In this document: in pieces, positions 11,068-24,289 of the stretch
How the letters are laid out: each line of letters starts with the position of its first letter
Position numbering within the stretch: position 1 is the stretch's first letter
Origin: Kuschelorhynchus macadamiae
Taxonomy: Eukaryota; Arthropoda; Insecta; Coleoptera; Curculionidae
Assembly: GCA_030620095.1 (NCBI GenBank)
Contig: JAUTXW010000061.1
Span: 248,001 to 312,000, forward strand
Length of the DNA: 64,000 nt
Reading direction: 5' to 3'
Notes under the pieces: generated by a model
Told to the model about the DNA's origin: nothing
The model's input: the letters and a program-made list of their open reading frames with translations, nothing else
The model's database searches: none
Program-made: the position numbers and the translations under genes

Positions 11068-11375
11068 CGTTCGGAAAGTGGTACTTTTCCGCACAGCCGT
11101 TAAAAATATGTTACATACAAAAATTTCCCTACGATCGATATAGTCCTGAGATAAACGTCAATTAGGTTTGAGTTCAATAATACTGTACTGTAATTACAAA
11201 AAAGACTGAGCTTCTTATACAAAAAAATATTTACTTTGCAAGTTTTTCACCTTATTGAGAGTTTTAGATAAGATATTCATTAATTAACAAATCGTGCGGA
11301 AAATTTACCTTTCAATGTTAGTCCCGAAAAGTTACTTTTCCGCACGATTTTTTTTTCGTGCGGAAAAGTAGTATC
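11068..11375. repeat. Cluster of GTGCGGAAAAGTA inverted repeats
   Basis: The motif GTGCGGAAAAGTA or its complement occurs near 11085, 11295, 11333 and 11357. The inner pair forms a hairpin: ACTTTTCCGCACGA, a T-run, then TCGTGCGGAAAAGT (about 11332-11370). This looks like abutting ends of two small inverted-repeat elements, or one rearranged one. No coding sequence is present. Confidence 0.65.
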
Positions 11376-14300
11376 CAACTTTTAATATTTCAAAACCAAT
11401 TTAATTTAGTTATAGGACATGGTACAACAAATCTACCTAAAACTTTATACAGAATTCGAAAATGAACCAAAAAGTATGGTGTTTTATTTAAAATAACAAT
11501 GTTTTATTAATTTCAGGGAAATTAATAAAGCTTTCGTATGTAAGTCTTTTTTAGATTCTTAATATTTACCGGTATAATAGGGTGGTGGGACATCCTCTAT
11601 AAGGTAGAAAAAAAAATTAATATAACGCGTGCTAGATCGTAATATCAGTCTCAAATTTATACGTTTTCTGGGAGGTATTGTACTGTAATTTTTTCCAAAT
11701 GATGCAAAATATTCAGATGATAATAAGTATCCCTAAATCGTAGGGTTATCCCAAACAGAAAGCGTTTAAAACCGAGATCTCAATCACTAGGTTTCAAAAA
11801 GAACAACTTGTTTGTAAAAACAACCCTTTAGACAGAACGGATTTATTTTCTATGGCCTACGGGGATGAAGATACACCCATCAAAGTTTATTTTTACCTGT
11901 AATAGAAGATGTCATAATAGTGTATTTTGACGCACACAATAAACCCATCCTATAGAAGGGTTGTATTGTGGTGATAAAATATTGGTTGGTACTAAAGATA
12001 AAATCCGAGAGTTTTAGAGAAGAATACACCGGATGTTAGCTATTTATGATAAAAATATTAAATTTTGGAAAAGGTACTGTATTGTGCTTTACGTTTTGAG
12101 AAATATTCACGAATGTTTGTTCACATTTTCAATCTAGATCCTTACACTGTATAGAAGCGGTGGTTAGACTAGAACTACGCTGCAAATGTCTACTATAGTT
12201 GTTTGAATAATTACACTACACTGATATTATCTTTATGTTAAGACTGAGTATGTTGACAGCTACGTCTATACAAGGTGCTCAGAATAAGTGGGCAATATCT
12301 CAGATTTAAAGAGATTAAGAAAAAGAATGCTACTTTGTCATATATATTTAATAAATAAGTCATCTAAAAAATTCAACAAATGGCAAGTTAATCAACTACA
12401 TTTAATGGTTTTTACCGATATTTAACCACATACGAATATTTTAATATTTTTTCTCGTTCTTCTGATAAAAACGTACCACTTAGCAACTTCGGAAAACTTC
12501 TCCATAAATAGAAGGTCATTTTCATCGATGAGATGGAGTATGAGAGACCTTTTGAGTTCATATTTTACCATTTGCAAACATGTTTTCTTTTAATAGTCAA
12601 TGACTGTCGTATCCCTTTAAATATTGTTTCTCCAAGAAATTTTTACAACAGTAGAAAAGAGGTTAGATAATTTTTATTATGTTATATTTTTGCCGGAAGC
12701 ACCTAAAAATCGATTTTTCTCACATTTCACTGTAGCTAGATCTTTGATCACTTGATCTTGAAATGACCTATTTTTGTAAGTTTATTATTTTATGTTTCCA
12801 TCTTTCTAATATCTATAAAATCTAAAGTCGATTCGTGAGATGTTTCTGATAACTTAATATATATATTTCAACTTTTATGTTTATCTACTTTTATGCGGTG
12901 GAGGATCATAATTTTAGGAGGATCTAGGCTAATTGCATTTTTTGTGCCCCCTTTTGATTTTAAAAACGCTTAATTTCCGTATTGACAGTTAGTAAACTAC
13001 AACGGAAAAAGAGAACACTTGTAAAGCAGAAAATGTATGTAAATGTATGACAATATTAGCAAGCTTTTATTGAACACAAAATTCTTACAGAAAAAACTAT
13101 TAGATATAAAAATAGATCAACAGATATTTGTACATTTTGAAAACATTTCAACATAAAACATCGCGACCCTGTCAAACTGCTTATTGTGACATGTCAATCA
13201 AAGTTACACAGCTGGCAGAGCCTCCAAAAAGTGGAAAATTCAATAGCAAATAGAAAAATAATACATTTTTACTCCAAACTAGATTTTGCCCAATTTTCGA
13301 CTTCGGATAACAAAACTAATCTTGTAACAAAGAAATGGAATTTTTGATATATTTGGTCATTTTTATCCCAGGAGGTACCGATATGACTTTACGAAGGGCC
13401 AAACAATATTCGTGCAAGCTACATTTCAAAAATGTCTAAAGGGAAAATCCTGCGTCACCTATGAGGCAATGGAATCACTGTTCCACTAACTCACGTATAA
13501 GTCTCGAATTTCTATTAAGACAAAACTTATATATGTGAAATCATTACTAGCTATTTCTAAAATTTAAAATATTTAGGAAAATTACTGCCTGTTAAATATT
13601 GTCGAAAAAAATAGACATATTCATGTTAAAAGTGGCGCCATATGTGAGTCGATATTCTATGGCGATTACTAAAGTTTCAATTTGAAACAGATATTTCTGA
13701 TCGGTTGAACGAGAAACCGAGTAACGAAACGTCACGATACATTTTATAATTAGGAGAACAATTTAATAGATAAAATTTTCCCCAAAAAGCCTGTTAAATA
13801 GTTTTCACGAAACTGGGTCTGGAGGATACACAAAAAGCTATTTTTTGGTTTTACATCCTCATTGCATTATATTCCAAATCCCAGTTTGGAATGTACTTGT
13901 TGGGACATTTTTGTTTTATGTTTTTAAAACTTAGGAATTAACTATAATTATATATGCTTCTTACTCCGAAGCAGTAACCACACTAGTCTTTAATATCGTT
14001 AACAAATTGTCTTATAAAAAGGATTGGAATAAAACTGTCTGGTACTTTGGATTAATGCTAGTAGGTAGATATGCCTTTGAAAAAAATTAAATTAGTGATC
14101 TATTTCTAGTGTAAAATAAAAGCTATTTGTTCAATAACGATTTTCGCTTAAAAGAGCTTACATTTTTTATGAATGTAACCTTTTTTCCGATAAAAGTTTC
14201 CCTTTCGTTTATACAAAAGAATGAAAATAAAAAACTACATGATTAAAGACCTGCCGCTAATACACATTTATTTTTCTTTGCTTCAAAGGGAATAAAATTA

Positions 14301-15389
14301 ATGGCATTTTCGTTTTTTTGCGGTATTTCAATTGCTGGTTCAATTATTCCAATATATTGAGTTAGAGAATGAACTATTGAAACAGAGTTAAAGGGAAACA
14401 TTTTCTATACTTGCGTTTGGTGTAATAATGCGACATAGTAATGTTTCATCTTACGTTTTAAAATTATTGTTAATTAATCGACTTTTAAATTAGCTATTAC
14501 ATCATTTTTCTTCTGTTTACCGACTTCAAGATTATTAAATATTTAAAAAATCAATTTTCTTTTAATGTCACCGCACCTTTAGAACGTTGCTTCTTGAAGT
14601 AAGGCAACATATAATTAGAAGGTTTGAACCATACCAACAATTACACAAAAATATATTAAAACACATGCAGTAGTGAAGCTTAGAAAAGCTTGGTACCTAA
14701 TAACAATTTTAATTGAATTAATTTCTGGGTTAAAGGACCCGTTATTGGTTTGTAAGCCACGCCGGTCACGTGACCCTGTAACAATCTTTACTGTAGACTA
14801 TTATACTTTTTTACTATAAGGACCGCTTGTCAATGAAAGTGGGATGGTCTAATACGTAGAGTTGTCGATCGGGGTTGCCATATCTAACTAAAACTCTTGT
14901 TACTGGTGTAATCTGATCTGAGGCTGTGGGTATTTTAGCTCGTATTTTACTATTTTTACTATTTTATACTACTTAGAAACTAATACTGGAAAAACATTAC
15001 TATTCTTTGTATGAACATTTTATTGCATCATGTTTAAACATATTCACCGTAATATAAATTGGTGTAAACATTGGAGTTCCTGACTAGTCTCTTATACTAT
15101 GAGGTAATCTTGGCAGTGGCTAAATATGTAAATAATGAACTCTATTTTTATTCTTACTCCAAGTATGTTACCATTACATATTGTTTAATAAGGCAAGTTA
15201 TGTTATAGAATATGCAGTGGATTCAACGGCTATTTGTTAAACTTGACTTTTATAATAAAACTCCTATCAATAGAATTAAAAAAAAAATCTGTAAATTTCT
15301 TTTCCCTGGAACTTCCCTCGTTACGAATCTTTCTTATCATTAGGAATAGTAAAGTTTGTTTTACACTGTTTCCTTACACTGATTTTTTA
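11376..15389. other. Long gene-poor AT-rich stretch
   Basis: No ORF with recognisable similarity, no RNA gene and no strong repeat was found by eye over about 4 kb. A segment near 12270-12600 has a somewhat different composition but no reading frame. Confidence 0.4.
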
Positions 15390-16960
15390 AATAATTTATT
15401 AGGCCGCCATTTTGTTTTTCTGTTTTGAATTTATACCGAGATATTACAGGTTGATTCTTCGGTTTTTGTGCAAAATTTAAGATAAATTGATTAATCTGTT
15501 GCTTAGTAATGATTTTTTAACATTTTACTAAGCCGCCATTTTGTTGGAGTCATATTTGATTTTTACCAAAATAAAACCAGGTCAACCTCACATAATCCTT
15601 AATTTTTATCAAAATTTGACGTCAATCGTGTGAGTAGTTCTTAGATACGCCGAGAACTGACAGACAGATCGACAGATAAGCAAATGTAATTGAGAAAACA
15701 TATTGTTTGACATCTAGGGACGGTAAAACGCAAATATGTGCAAATCCTGCAATTTTTTTAAGATACCATTTCATTTTGCCGCCATTTTGTTCCGCTATTT
15801 TAAATTCGTACCACAATTGTATCACTTCATCTCTATACCATAGTTAATTCTTGCACAACATTTAAAATCAATCAAGTAGTTTTTTTACCCCTATATCACA
15901 ATTAATTTTTCTGCAAAATTTAAGTCAATTGAATAAGAATTTAAAAAAAATGTAGGCCGCCATTTTGTTCCGCTATCTTGAATTGGTACCACAACTTTAT
16001 CAGTTTATCTCTGTATCACACTTAATGCTTTCACAAAATTTGAAATTATTTTAATAAGTAGTATTTTTCAGGCTCATTTTCTAAATATTTTATTAGGGCG
16101 CCATTTTGTTTTGCTATTTTATATTCATACCAAAAGGTTACAGTTCATTCTTATATTACCCTTGATTTTTGTGCAAAATTTCATAATTAGTTTTCTTGTA
16201 ATAATTTTTTTACATCTCATTAGGCCACCATCTTGCTGCAGCCTATTGGATTTTTACCAAAATATTATCAGGTGATCCCCATATGAGCATTAATTTCTGA
16301 CTAAAATGTGAATTCGATCTGATAAGTAGTTTTTAAGTTTTGCAGCGAAATGGCATAGACAGACAAACTAACCTACAGACGGACCGACGGATGACTTTTT
16401 CACGATTACAAACACCCTATTTGGTCGCCATCTTGAGTTAGTACCACAATTTTGCTAGTTCATCTCTATAACACAGTTAGTTATAGCATGCGATTTGAAA
16501 TCAATCCATTAAGTAGTTTCTTCAGGCTGAATTTTTAAATATTTTATTAAGCAGCCATTTTGTTCCGCCATCTTGGATTTCCACCACAATTTTACCAGTT
16601 GATTCCTACATAATACTTGATTTTTGTGCAAAATATGAGATAAATTTGATAAGCAATGTTTTAGTAATCATTTTTTTAACATTTCACTAAACCGCCATTT
16701 TGTTCTGCCATATTTGATTTTTACCAAAATATTACCAGGTCATCTCCATACAACCTTTAATTTTCGACCAAAATTTAAAGTCAATCGGGTAAGTATCTTT
16801 TTAGCTATGCTGTGAACAGTCAGACCGACAGATACACAGACAGACAGCCAGACCCACGGAATTGAGAAAACATGTTTTTCGGAATTTAGGGACCCTGAAA
16901 CGTAAAGATCTGAAAAAATCTCGGAAGTTGATTTTTTCACGATTACAACACTAGAATGAA
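15390..16960 (+). repeat. Degenerate satellite marked by GCCGCCATTTTGTT
   Basis: Roughly 120-180-base units, each with (T)TAGGCCGCCATTTTGTT, a TACCA-CAATTTTA block, a GTTCATCTCTATA block and an ATTTTTGTGCAAAATTT block. The motif recurs near 15402, 15532, 15778, 15955, 16099, 16222, 16553 and 16693. Two units carry a CAGACAGACAGA-type segment followed by ATTGAGAAAACAT (about 15660-15720 and 16820-16890). Related copies lie at 25955-26110 in the same orientation, and at 24485-24615, 50430-50635, 52492-52770 and 61780-62875 in the opposite one. ORFs here are chance products of the repeat. Confidence 0.8.
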
Positions 16961-17030
16961 AATTTTTTTATAAAAATTTAACCGACTTTAGAAAAATGCC
17001 CTAAAAAGTGAAAAATAATGTTTATTTCAG

Positions 17031-17081
17031 CTGGAAATTTTTCCTCTAAAAAGCCGGCTCGGCGCCATACTAATAAAAATC
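17031..17081 (+). CDS. Candidate 51-nt host exon
   Basis: A short GC-rich island in AT-rich surroundings is preceded by TTTATTTCAG and followed by GTAAGTAGG, strong acceptor and donor consensus sites. It is 51 bases, a multiple of three. One frame is fully open and strongly basic (GNFSSKKPARRHTNKN). Skipping or including such an exon would keep the frame. No gene can be named and no partner exon was identified, so this is an inference from splice-site form and composition only. It could also be a chance combination. Confidence 0.35.
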
Positions 17082-17089
17082 GTAAGTAG

Positions 17090-18650
17090 GTTTCATTTTA
17101 TTTTATTATTTTTTTTTAATATTTGATTATTTAAAATTTATTAGGTATAACCTTATGATTTCAAACCAGATGCACTTGAACGCTCTTTCTCGATTTGTGC
17201 TGCACATTCATTGGTCCGCTTTTTTACGATAAAGAAATAAATAATTGAAAGTTAATGTTATAGTTTATTTGTTTTTGTTAAAACATTAAACTTTTACTAA
17301 TGATTTCATGGTAACCCCAATCGATTCGATGTAAGATCCTAATTTCAAAACTGGTATGGGCTATTCTACATAAAATCTCAACCCAGAAATAATGATATTA
17401 TAGTATTATTTTAGATTCCTTAATGATTCTTTAAAGCTATCCAACTCGCGGTCTGCGGGTCCTATGCGCTCCCGATTCTGCTGACCTACTTCTATTGAGG
17501 AACTCATTCATATTCATGAATCAATCTTTGGCTAGTAAGTAAATAACTAAACAAATAAATATTTTTAAGGCAATACAAGATTTTTAAATAGTGCACCTAT
17601 CGCTTGCGTCAAACGGTTACCAGTGTGCTACCTTTGAGAACTGGCAACCTCGGATCCATAGAACTGCTGCTTAAACTATAATATCGGTACCTCAGTTTTT
17701 TCGTGTTTTGATTTTGAGATAAAATTTTGTCAACAACAAATATTAAGCTCAGTAAAGATAAGTCGGTAAATTAAAACACAGGCACACATTATAGTAAAAT
17801 CGTATTTATTTTAAAGGTGGTAGACAATGTAGAATGTTTACTATTGTCTTTATTTTCTTGGTTTAACAACGTCTCGAATGATAACGGTTTCCAATCCTTT
17901 TAAAGGAAACTACGAAATGACGGTTCTTGGGATTAGACCCTGTCAAACTGGAATTGCTATCCGACGTTTCGCCTTCGTTTGCACGAGACGTCTTCCGGAC
18001 TTAGAGAAACTATTGAAATTTTCAAACATACAAAAAACTTAAATGCGGGTTACGGTCTACACTACACGTGGAAACTGATCTTGATATAGTGCCACGGTTC
18101 GGCAATGGAAGCCGGCCTCAATTGCTCCGAGCTCATTCAATGTTCTGATCTCGTGAAGTAAAGATGCCTAAAGATGCCTGGTGCAATCAAAGGCGAAATG
18201 TCCAATTGACCAATACCGTGAAAGCTTCTGTTATATGGAAGCTAACCTCTATGGGGAGGAAACCAAGAAGGATGCCATAACTTTTGGCGTTCTCCGGAAC
18301 AGCAAGAAGAAGTTACTCTGGCAGTTGACATTTCTCCTCCAGTAACGAAATCACTACAGGTGAGACATCATGTTACTTCTAGAATCGCTAAGCATATTTA
18401 TAAGCGTACCACCAATACGTTAATTAGATAAAGGGTTGAGACACTACAACGTGATTTAGATACAAATGCCCGTAAACCGCCAGAAATGTTCTTAATCCAT
18501 TTACTGGAAACACTGATTCGTTTTCCAAAAAAAAAAAGGAATTTCGTGGAAAAACTTAAGGCAATCCAATTGCAGTATTGAACTAATTAATTAAGAAGAA
18601 GTTTTAAACCTATTAACTTATACATGAAGAGGGACATTTTTTTGCTCTTT
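17090..18650. other. Intergenic, possible retroelement debris
   Basis: No intact ORF. The stretch 17940-18260 is GC-richer and contains CCGACGTTTCGCC and GAGACGTCTTCCGG, a style of sequence common in non-coding parts of insect retroelements, but no family can be assigned. Confidence 0.35.
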
Positions 18651-18656
18651 GATATA

Positions 18657-20822
18657 CCGTCAAACGGGGTGAAGTCGATCAAAAAAAGACGATTTTTTGC
18701 TGTAACTAAAACGAACGAAATCCATCCCTTTTATTCGTCTTATATTTTGCAATGACAAAGTCTCCTATGTTCCAGGTGTCAAATGAAGCAGAAATATCAA
18801 CAAGCTCAGCTGAACTTTCTCCAATTTCATAGTCATCTTCATAATAACCCTGTTCCCCTGCCTCCAACGTCTGTAATTCATCTTTACTCTCTTGGTTGTC
18901 GCTTATTTTTTGTGTTTTACGTCGGCAGTGCTTTGAGTGTTCTCCTATTCTCTTATTCCAAATATTCGCTTCCTAGGCTTTTACCTACTACTGCAGTTAA
19001 CCTTTTTCCTCTCTTTTGAGCGTCATCAGGTCCTGTCTTTAGCTAGTAAATAATCTACTATAGTTGCAGTTATTGAGGATTCTGCATTGTTTTCTGCCTC
19101 TCTCGGAGCAATTCTTCGTTTTTTTCCAAGAACAGCATCGGGATTGAACGGAACTAAGCCACATGCTTTAAAAATATATTATTAATTTTTCGATCACCAA
19201 GTCCCTCAACTGCGGATTTTAGCATCCTGGGAAAAAGAATTTTGAGCAAAACCCCTCTATTCTTTAATTTCCAGTGTTCCAGCGTTCTTTTCCACGATGC
19301 CTTGAGAGGGCGAAAATACGCCACGTCCAGCGGCTGCAGCATATGGGTTGAGTATGGAAGAAGCAATATAAACTTGATATAATTTTTTTCACATTCCTGT
19401 ACAACACTCACAGTGATATGGCTTTGCAAATTATCACCAACAATCAACTTAGTCCCTTCAAGTTTTAGAAAGTAAGGAAGAGCGACGGTCCGAAACCAAT
19501 CGTCGAACAACTCGGTATCAAATCATCCCTTTGGAGACCGATTGTATATTGCTCCTCATTCCAGCCTTCATATAGATATTTCTCACTATATACTGTATAC
19601 GGTGAGAGACGAGTTTCATCAGAAGCAATAGCAAACATAACTGTAGTGCTGCATTCAAATGTGTCTAGAGTCCTGTATGTGTGCTTGCTTCCTTTCTTCA
19701 TGACGACTTTTACAGCACAAGAATCATCAACAAAATTCGTCTCGTCATAATTGACAATATTTTATGCAGAAATATTGTTAATTATTTTATGACGGAAATA
19801 CTCTTCGATTATCTCATACATCACCGCGGCTCACGTTTGGTATTTTCGGCTAGCTTAATAGTTAACTGCGGGTGCCTTTTCATTAACCCATTAAACCACC
19901 CTTCTCCTGGCATCATATTATTTTTGAAACGTTTTTCGGTAATACCGCGTTTATTTAAGTATTGTTGTGTTATTCGACGAATATCTATGGGTTTTAGGGG
20001 AAACCCCCATTCAGCACATAATTGCAATGCATTTACTAGCAATTGTTCCGATTGTTGGTCCAGAGCAGGTTGACCACCATATGACAGGGGATGAACCCCA
20101 TGAAAATCATTATTCAGTGTGGCGTATGGCACTCCATATTCTTCAGACGCTTTGCGCATGCTCAGTGTTTTTCTGCGCACTGCATTTAACGCTCTCTCCA
20201 AGAAAACTGGATCGTAATTTTTCTTTCCATAAACACCCAGCATCTTTTTGTATTTTCGTAGTATCTATAACAGAAAGAAAAAATCAGGACTAAAAAAACT
20301 CTCATCCCCTCCACCTACCCCGCCCTATCACCCCTTATAGGCTAGCATTCCAATTTCTTTAAAATAATCAAACAAAAGCCAACTTATTTAGACAACCTCA
20401 AACTACTAAAAAAAGCCTTAAAGCCATATAATCGACATGACCCCGTTGTTTTGCCTTTTTGCACAAAAATTGTAATAAAAACGAAAAAATAAATAAATTC
20501 GCACGTATGATTGTACTCATCGGTTCCCAAGAATGTTCCTTTTCCCCTAAGGGGGTTAGGATGAGTCTAATTATTACTGATACAGTTGTGCAAATATTTG
20601 ATTTTACGATATTTAACATATTGGTATATTTTGCTTATGACTATTTTTTTGCTAAAACTCACCTTTAATAACTTACAGCTACCACCAAAATAACACGTCT
20701 GTTCCTGTTGCGCATATGAATGAAATCAGCTGGTTTAATATGCGTTGTTGCCAATATGCTCGAAAATAATTGTAAAAACGTGTTTGATCACCCCTCCCTG
20801 TCGACTTCACCCCGTTTGACGG
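18657..20822 (-). mobile_element. Complete pogo/Tigger-type transposon, inactive
   Basis: Perfect terminal inverted repeats: CCGTCAAACGGGGTGAAGTC plus two further matching bases at 18657, with the complement ending at 20822. TA dinucleotides flank both ends (18655-18656 and 20823-20824), as expected for TA target duplication in the Tc1/mariner superfamily. The element is 2166 bases and carries one minus-strand transposase gene, now disabled. Confidence 0.92.
19154..20243 (-). pseudogene. pogo/Tigger-like (jerky-type) DDE transposase, disabled
   Basis: The N-terminal block (from 20243) has a psq-type helix-turn-helix: ALNAVRRKTLSMRKASEEYG and VPYATLNN. A CENP-B-type region with GEGWFNGLMKRHP follows. 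The DDE region continues through a degraded stretch, where IVNYDETNFVDD can be read around 19730-19765 and supplies the first catalytic Asp. VMKKGSKHTYRTLD and TTVMFA follow at about 19620-19700. The final segment (19154-19510) has VGDNLQSH with the second Asp, then LLPYSTHMLQPLDVAYFRPLK. Breaks are stops and frameshifts at about 19740-19820, and a stop near 19525 where a Trp is expected. The ORF sits wholly inside matched TIRs and on one strand. Confidence 0.87.
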
Positions 20823-20824
20823 TA

Positions 20825-21740
20825 CCTGTATGTACGGGATGAGTTATTATATTAAGACACCCACCTACATGGTTATGTATTAACAAAGATAGAGAAAAAG
20901 TATAAATACAAAAAATTTAGGGTAAGAAATACGCATTTTTTTTTTAGTAGAATACACTATAAAGTTTTCTTTAGTGCTTTTTTTATATTTTTATGTTTGT
21001 TAGATGACTCTTAAGATCACTAAGAAAAACTATTATAAAATCGTAAGTTCGACTCGGCTAGCTGATGCTTTAGCGCAACTTAATAAGATTATAATTTTGA
21101 TGTAAAATACTCCGGCTAATTGAACTTAGCAAACGTTGGAAAAGTTTTTTTATAATTTGGCTGTGGGCGCCAGAGCTATAGGAGCTCGAAGAAGAAAGAT
21201 ATACAGATATAAAATAAAGGAAGAGAGCAACTTAAAATAATTAGATTTAGATATTTAATAAAAAATAAAGATAAAATATATGCTAATGTGACCTAAATTA
21301 AATAAATGAAAAACAAAATCACGTAACTACCAATTTATTTTTCCTTGGACTGTGTTTTTTTTTGAATATTGTTTTAAATTCTTACAATATAAGTACCTGA
21401 CATACGTCAGTTTATAAATTTCCACATATATAGATTAATAACAATTTAGAAGTGGAAGTGAAATTAAATTTCTCTTACAATTGAAATGATTATATTTTAT
21501 ATTTTGGAAAAGATTTGGTTATTTATTTTTTCTCAATATATGCATAAAAATCAATTAATTATTAAATTAAGGTTAGAAAGTACATTTTCTCATAAAATTA
21601 AGTTAAAATATTCAAACGATTCAATTTAACAAAGATAATAAGTTACGATTTAAGTCAGCAAGGATAAGAAAATCATATAGATCTAAAGAAATTAAATGGG
21701 TTAAATAAATTTAGTTGGTAATTAGATTTTTTTAATATTT
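20825..21740. other. Intergenic, nothing firm
   Basis: AT-rich and gene-free. The short GGGCGCCAGAGC at about 21166 vaguely resembles an LTR-element primer-binding site, but no LTR pair was found. Confidence 0.35.
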
Positions 21741-21743
21741 TTT

Positions 21744-22075
21744 AAGCAGCTGATCGTTTATCAGTATGATTGAATTTTATTTATGTGAAGTTCTTTGTGA
21801 ACAAACAAACAATGAAACTCAATTATGTGTTCGGTTGTTGATTATCAATTAGTTAAGCAGCTGATCTTTTATTAGTTTGATTTAATTTAATTAGTAGATA
21901 ATATGAAGTTCTTTTTGAACAAACAAACAATGAAACTCAATTATGTGTTCGGTTGTTGAATATTAATTAGTAAAGCAGCTGATCTTAAATCAGTTTGATT
22001 TAATTTAATTAGTTGATATTATGAAGTTCTTTTTGAACAAACAAACAATGAAACTCAATTTTATGATCGGCTGAT
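21744..22075 (+). repeat. Three-copy tandem repeat, about 111-118 bp units
   Basis: Units start AAGCAGCTGATC at 21744, 21855 and 21973. Each contains GAACAAACAAACAATGAAAC and, in the first two, TTATGTGTTCGGTTGTTG; the third diverges at its end. No coding capacity. Confidence 0.88.
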
Positions 22076-22089
22076 ATTTGACCTTATGC

Positions 22090-24280
22090 AAAATTTCTAA
22101 AATGACAACATGATTCTAGATAATTCTAGACACTTTTAGGCAAATTTCTTAAGTAGAAAAAATTTAATCATAAATAGTCAAGTTATTATAAATTCAAATT
22201 AAGATAGAATAAGAGAAATTTTAATTCAAAAAGTCCAATTTGATATTAGAGGAAAATTACAATAGAAAAGAAAATCAAAATTTCAGTTCCATAATCCCAA
22301 TAAATTTACCATGAAATAAAATGCCACAATCTTAAATTTAAATTAGTGAAATATCAATGGTATTACTCACTAGTATGATACCTTGATTTAATATACACTC
22401 ACATAATTTATAAGAAAGAAAAATTTTATACCTAATTAGGATAAATGTAAATGTCCAAAAATCTTTAAGAAATTAATATTTTAGTACAGATAATAATTTT
22501 TACAAGTAAATATACCAATGCCACATAGACAATATTTATACACAGTGTAAGTATTAATTTATACCTTCATTAAATTTGATATATTTAAATCAAGAAGATA
22601 TGTTTAAATTTTACGTAAATCGAGACGAAAATTTTTATATATATATATTTTTTTACAATAATTTATAATTTATACCATTTATATTTTTTTGAAGATAATT
22701 ATTAATTAATAAAAAGAAGGAATTGAAGACTGAAGAGAGGTTTCGGTATGTAGTTTTCAAATAAGCATTAAGTAATTCCTAATGAATTAATGCATGGCCA
22801 CTACATCAATCCAAAGAAGCGAAAATAATTTTTAACATATGTCCGGGAGTATATCCTTGCTATGGCGTCTTTCCTTGTAGACTACCCAAGTCCAAAACAG
22901 GAACAATGACACCCTGGAACTGGCCACACAGCACTTGTCCAGAAAAATGACCACACGGTACTAAAAAAGGATTTCTTCCTCCAGGAATTGAGAAGATTTA
23001 CCACAAAACAGTTACCATTAAATTTTCATCCCCCAGGAATCACTTTTAATTTAAATTATGCAATAAATTCTTCATTTTATTCATTATTTACTTTTAATAT
23101 CCATTTTCCAATTAATAATTAAAACAATTGAAAGTGGTAGGGAAAAAATTGTAGAGAAGAGGAAAAATGTTAAAAGAAAAAAAACCTGAAACAAAATGGC
23201 GAAATGAGTCAACATGTTCACAATGCACAAAAATGTAATTTTTCTTGCCAGAAAACACTCAAAATTAACTTACCAGATATTATGGCTTAAGAAAGCAGTA
23301 ATCCATTACTGAATTGAGATTTTATTGGATTTAATCCAGCATCTAGGCTGACTAAGTTAAAATATTAACTAAATTCCAACTAACTTATCTCATGTTTGCT
23401 TTCAACAATAGAAATTTTGCAAAAGAGGCTCGAAACGACTGACCCACTTGGTTTTATGGAATCGGACTACATAAAAACAGTACATCCGTAAGTCTCACCA
23501 AAACATGGCGCCAATTCAGAATCTATTTTTGGCAGTTAAGATTTTTAATAATGAAGAACCCAATTAATAGTTAATATTTGATCAATCTAAAACTCGGGAA
23601 ATTTTCTCAATACAACTATCTTTGTGATACACCTAATAAAGAATCAATTAGGGACCATTTTATAATAATAGTCATGTATAAATTTTATTTTAAATGTGGC
23701 GGACGAAATCTAAATCTAGAAATTTCCTTCGAACGTGTTTTACAAAGCGAGAATTTGCGATCTGTTGATTCGGGATCGATATAATAACTTCGGTGCCATG
23801 CGTGCGGTACTTAATAGTCCAAGCAATTGTTAATCCAGTAAAATTGTGATTTGATGCCATTAATTAGAAAATTGTTAATATTATTTAGTTTAAATTGAAT
23901 TTTGAACCAAACATTGTAACGAACGGGAAAGTTTGTTACAACACAGTAGAGTATTTTTCTAAAAGACCTTTCTCTACTGATCTCAAAAATATATAATATA
24001 ATGTGATTATATCGGCGCAGAGCGTTTATTAATTATTTTAGTTTATCTGCCATATTATTTTAAAAATTAGTCTAAGACAATATTATAATATAATGCAAAA
24101 CTTGTTACAGTTAAACCGAAATAATTGTAAAACGGGTTGTGTCAAAGTAGGCAAACTGAATATTTTTGAAATCAGGAAGAAAAGAACTTTGATAAAAATT
24201 AAAGGTGTTCTATTTAAAAAAAAAACGTATTTCTTTGTATTTTTAGGCCATGTCGATAGGCATGCGATAGTCATATGTCT
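22090..24280. other. Gene-poor AT-rich stretch
   Basis: No supported gene. 22840-23000 is slightly GC-richer but has no open frame. TTGTAAC...GTTACAA near 23916-23942 is a small inverted repeat. Confidence 0.35.
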
Positions 24281-24289
24281 TTTTCATAG

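Noticed and set aside
15622..16940. Short ORFs with CVSVGLTV-like peptides
   Set aside because: Translated CAGACAGA simple sequence within satellite units; no conserved frame between copies.
21160..21180. GGGCGCCAGAGC as an LTR-element primer-binding site
   Set aside because: No pair of long terminal repeats, no polypurine tract and no gag/pol frames were found around it.
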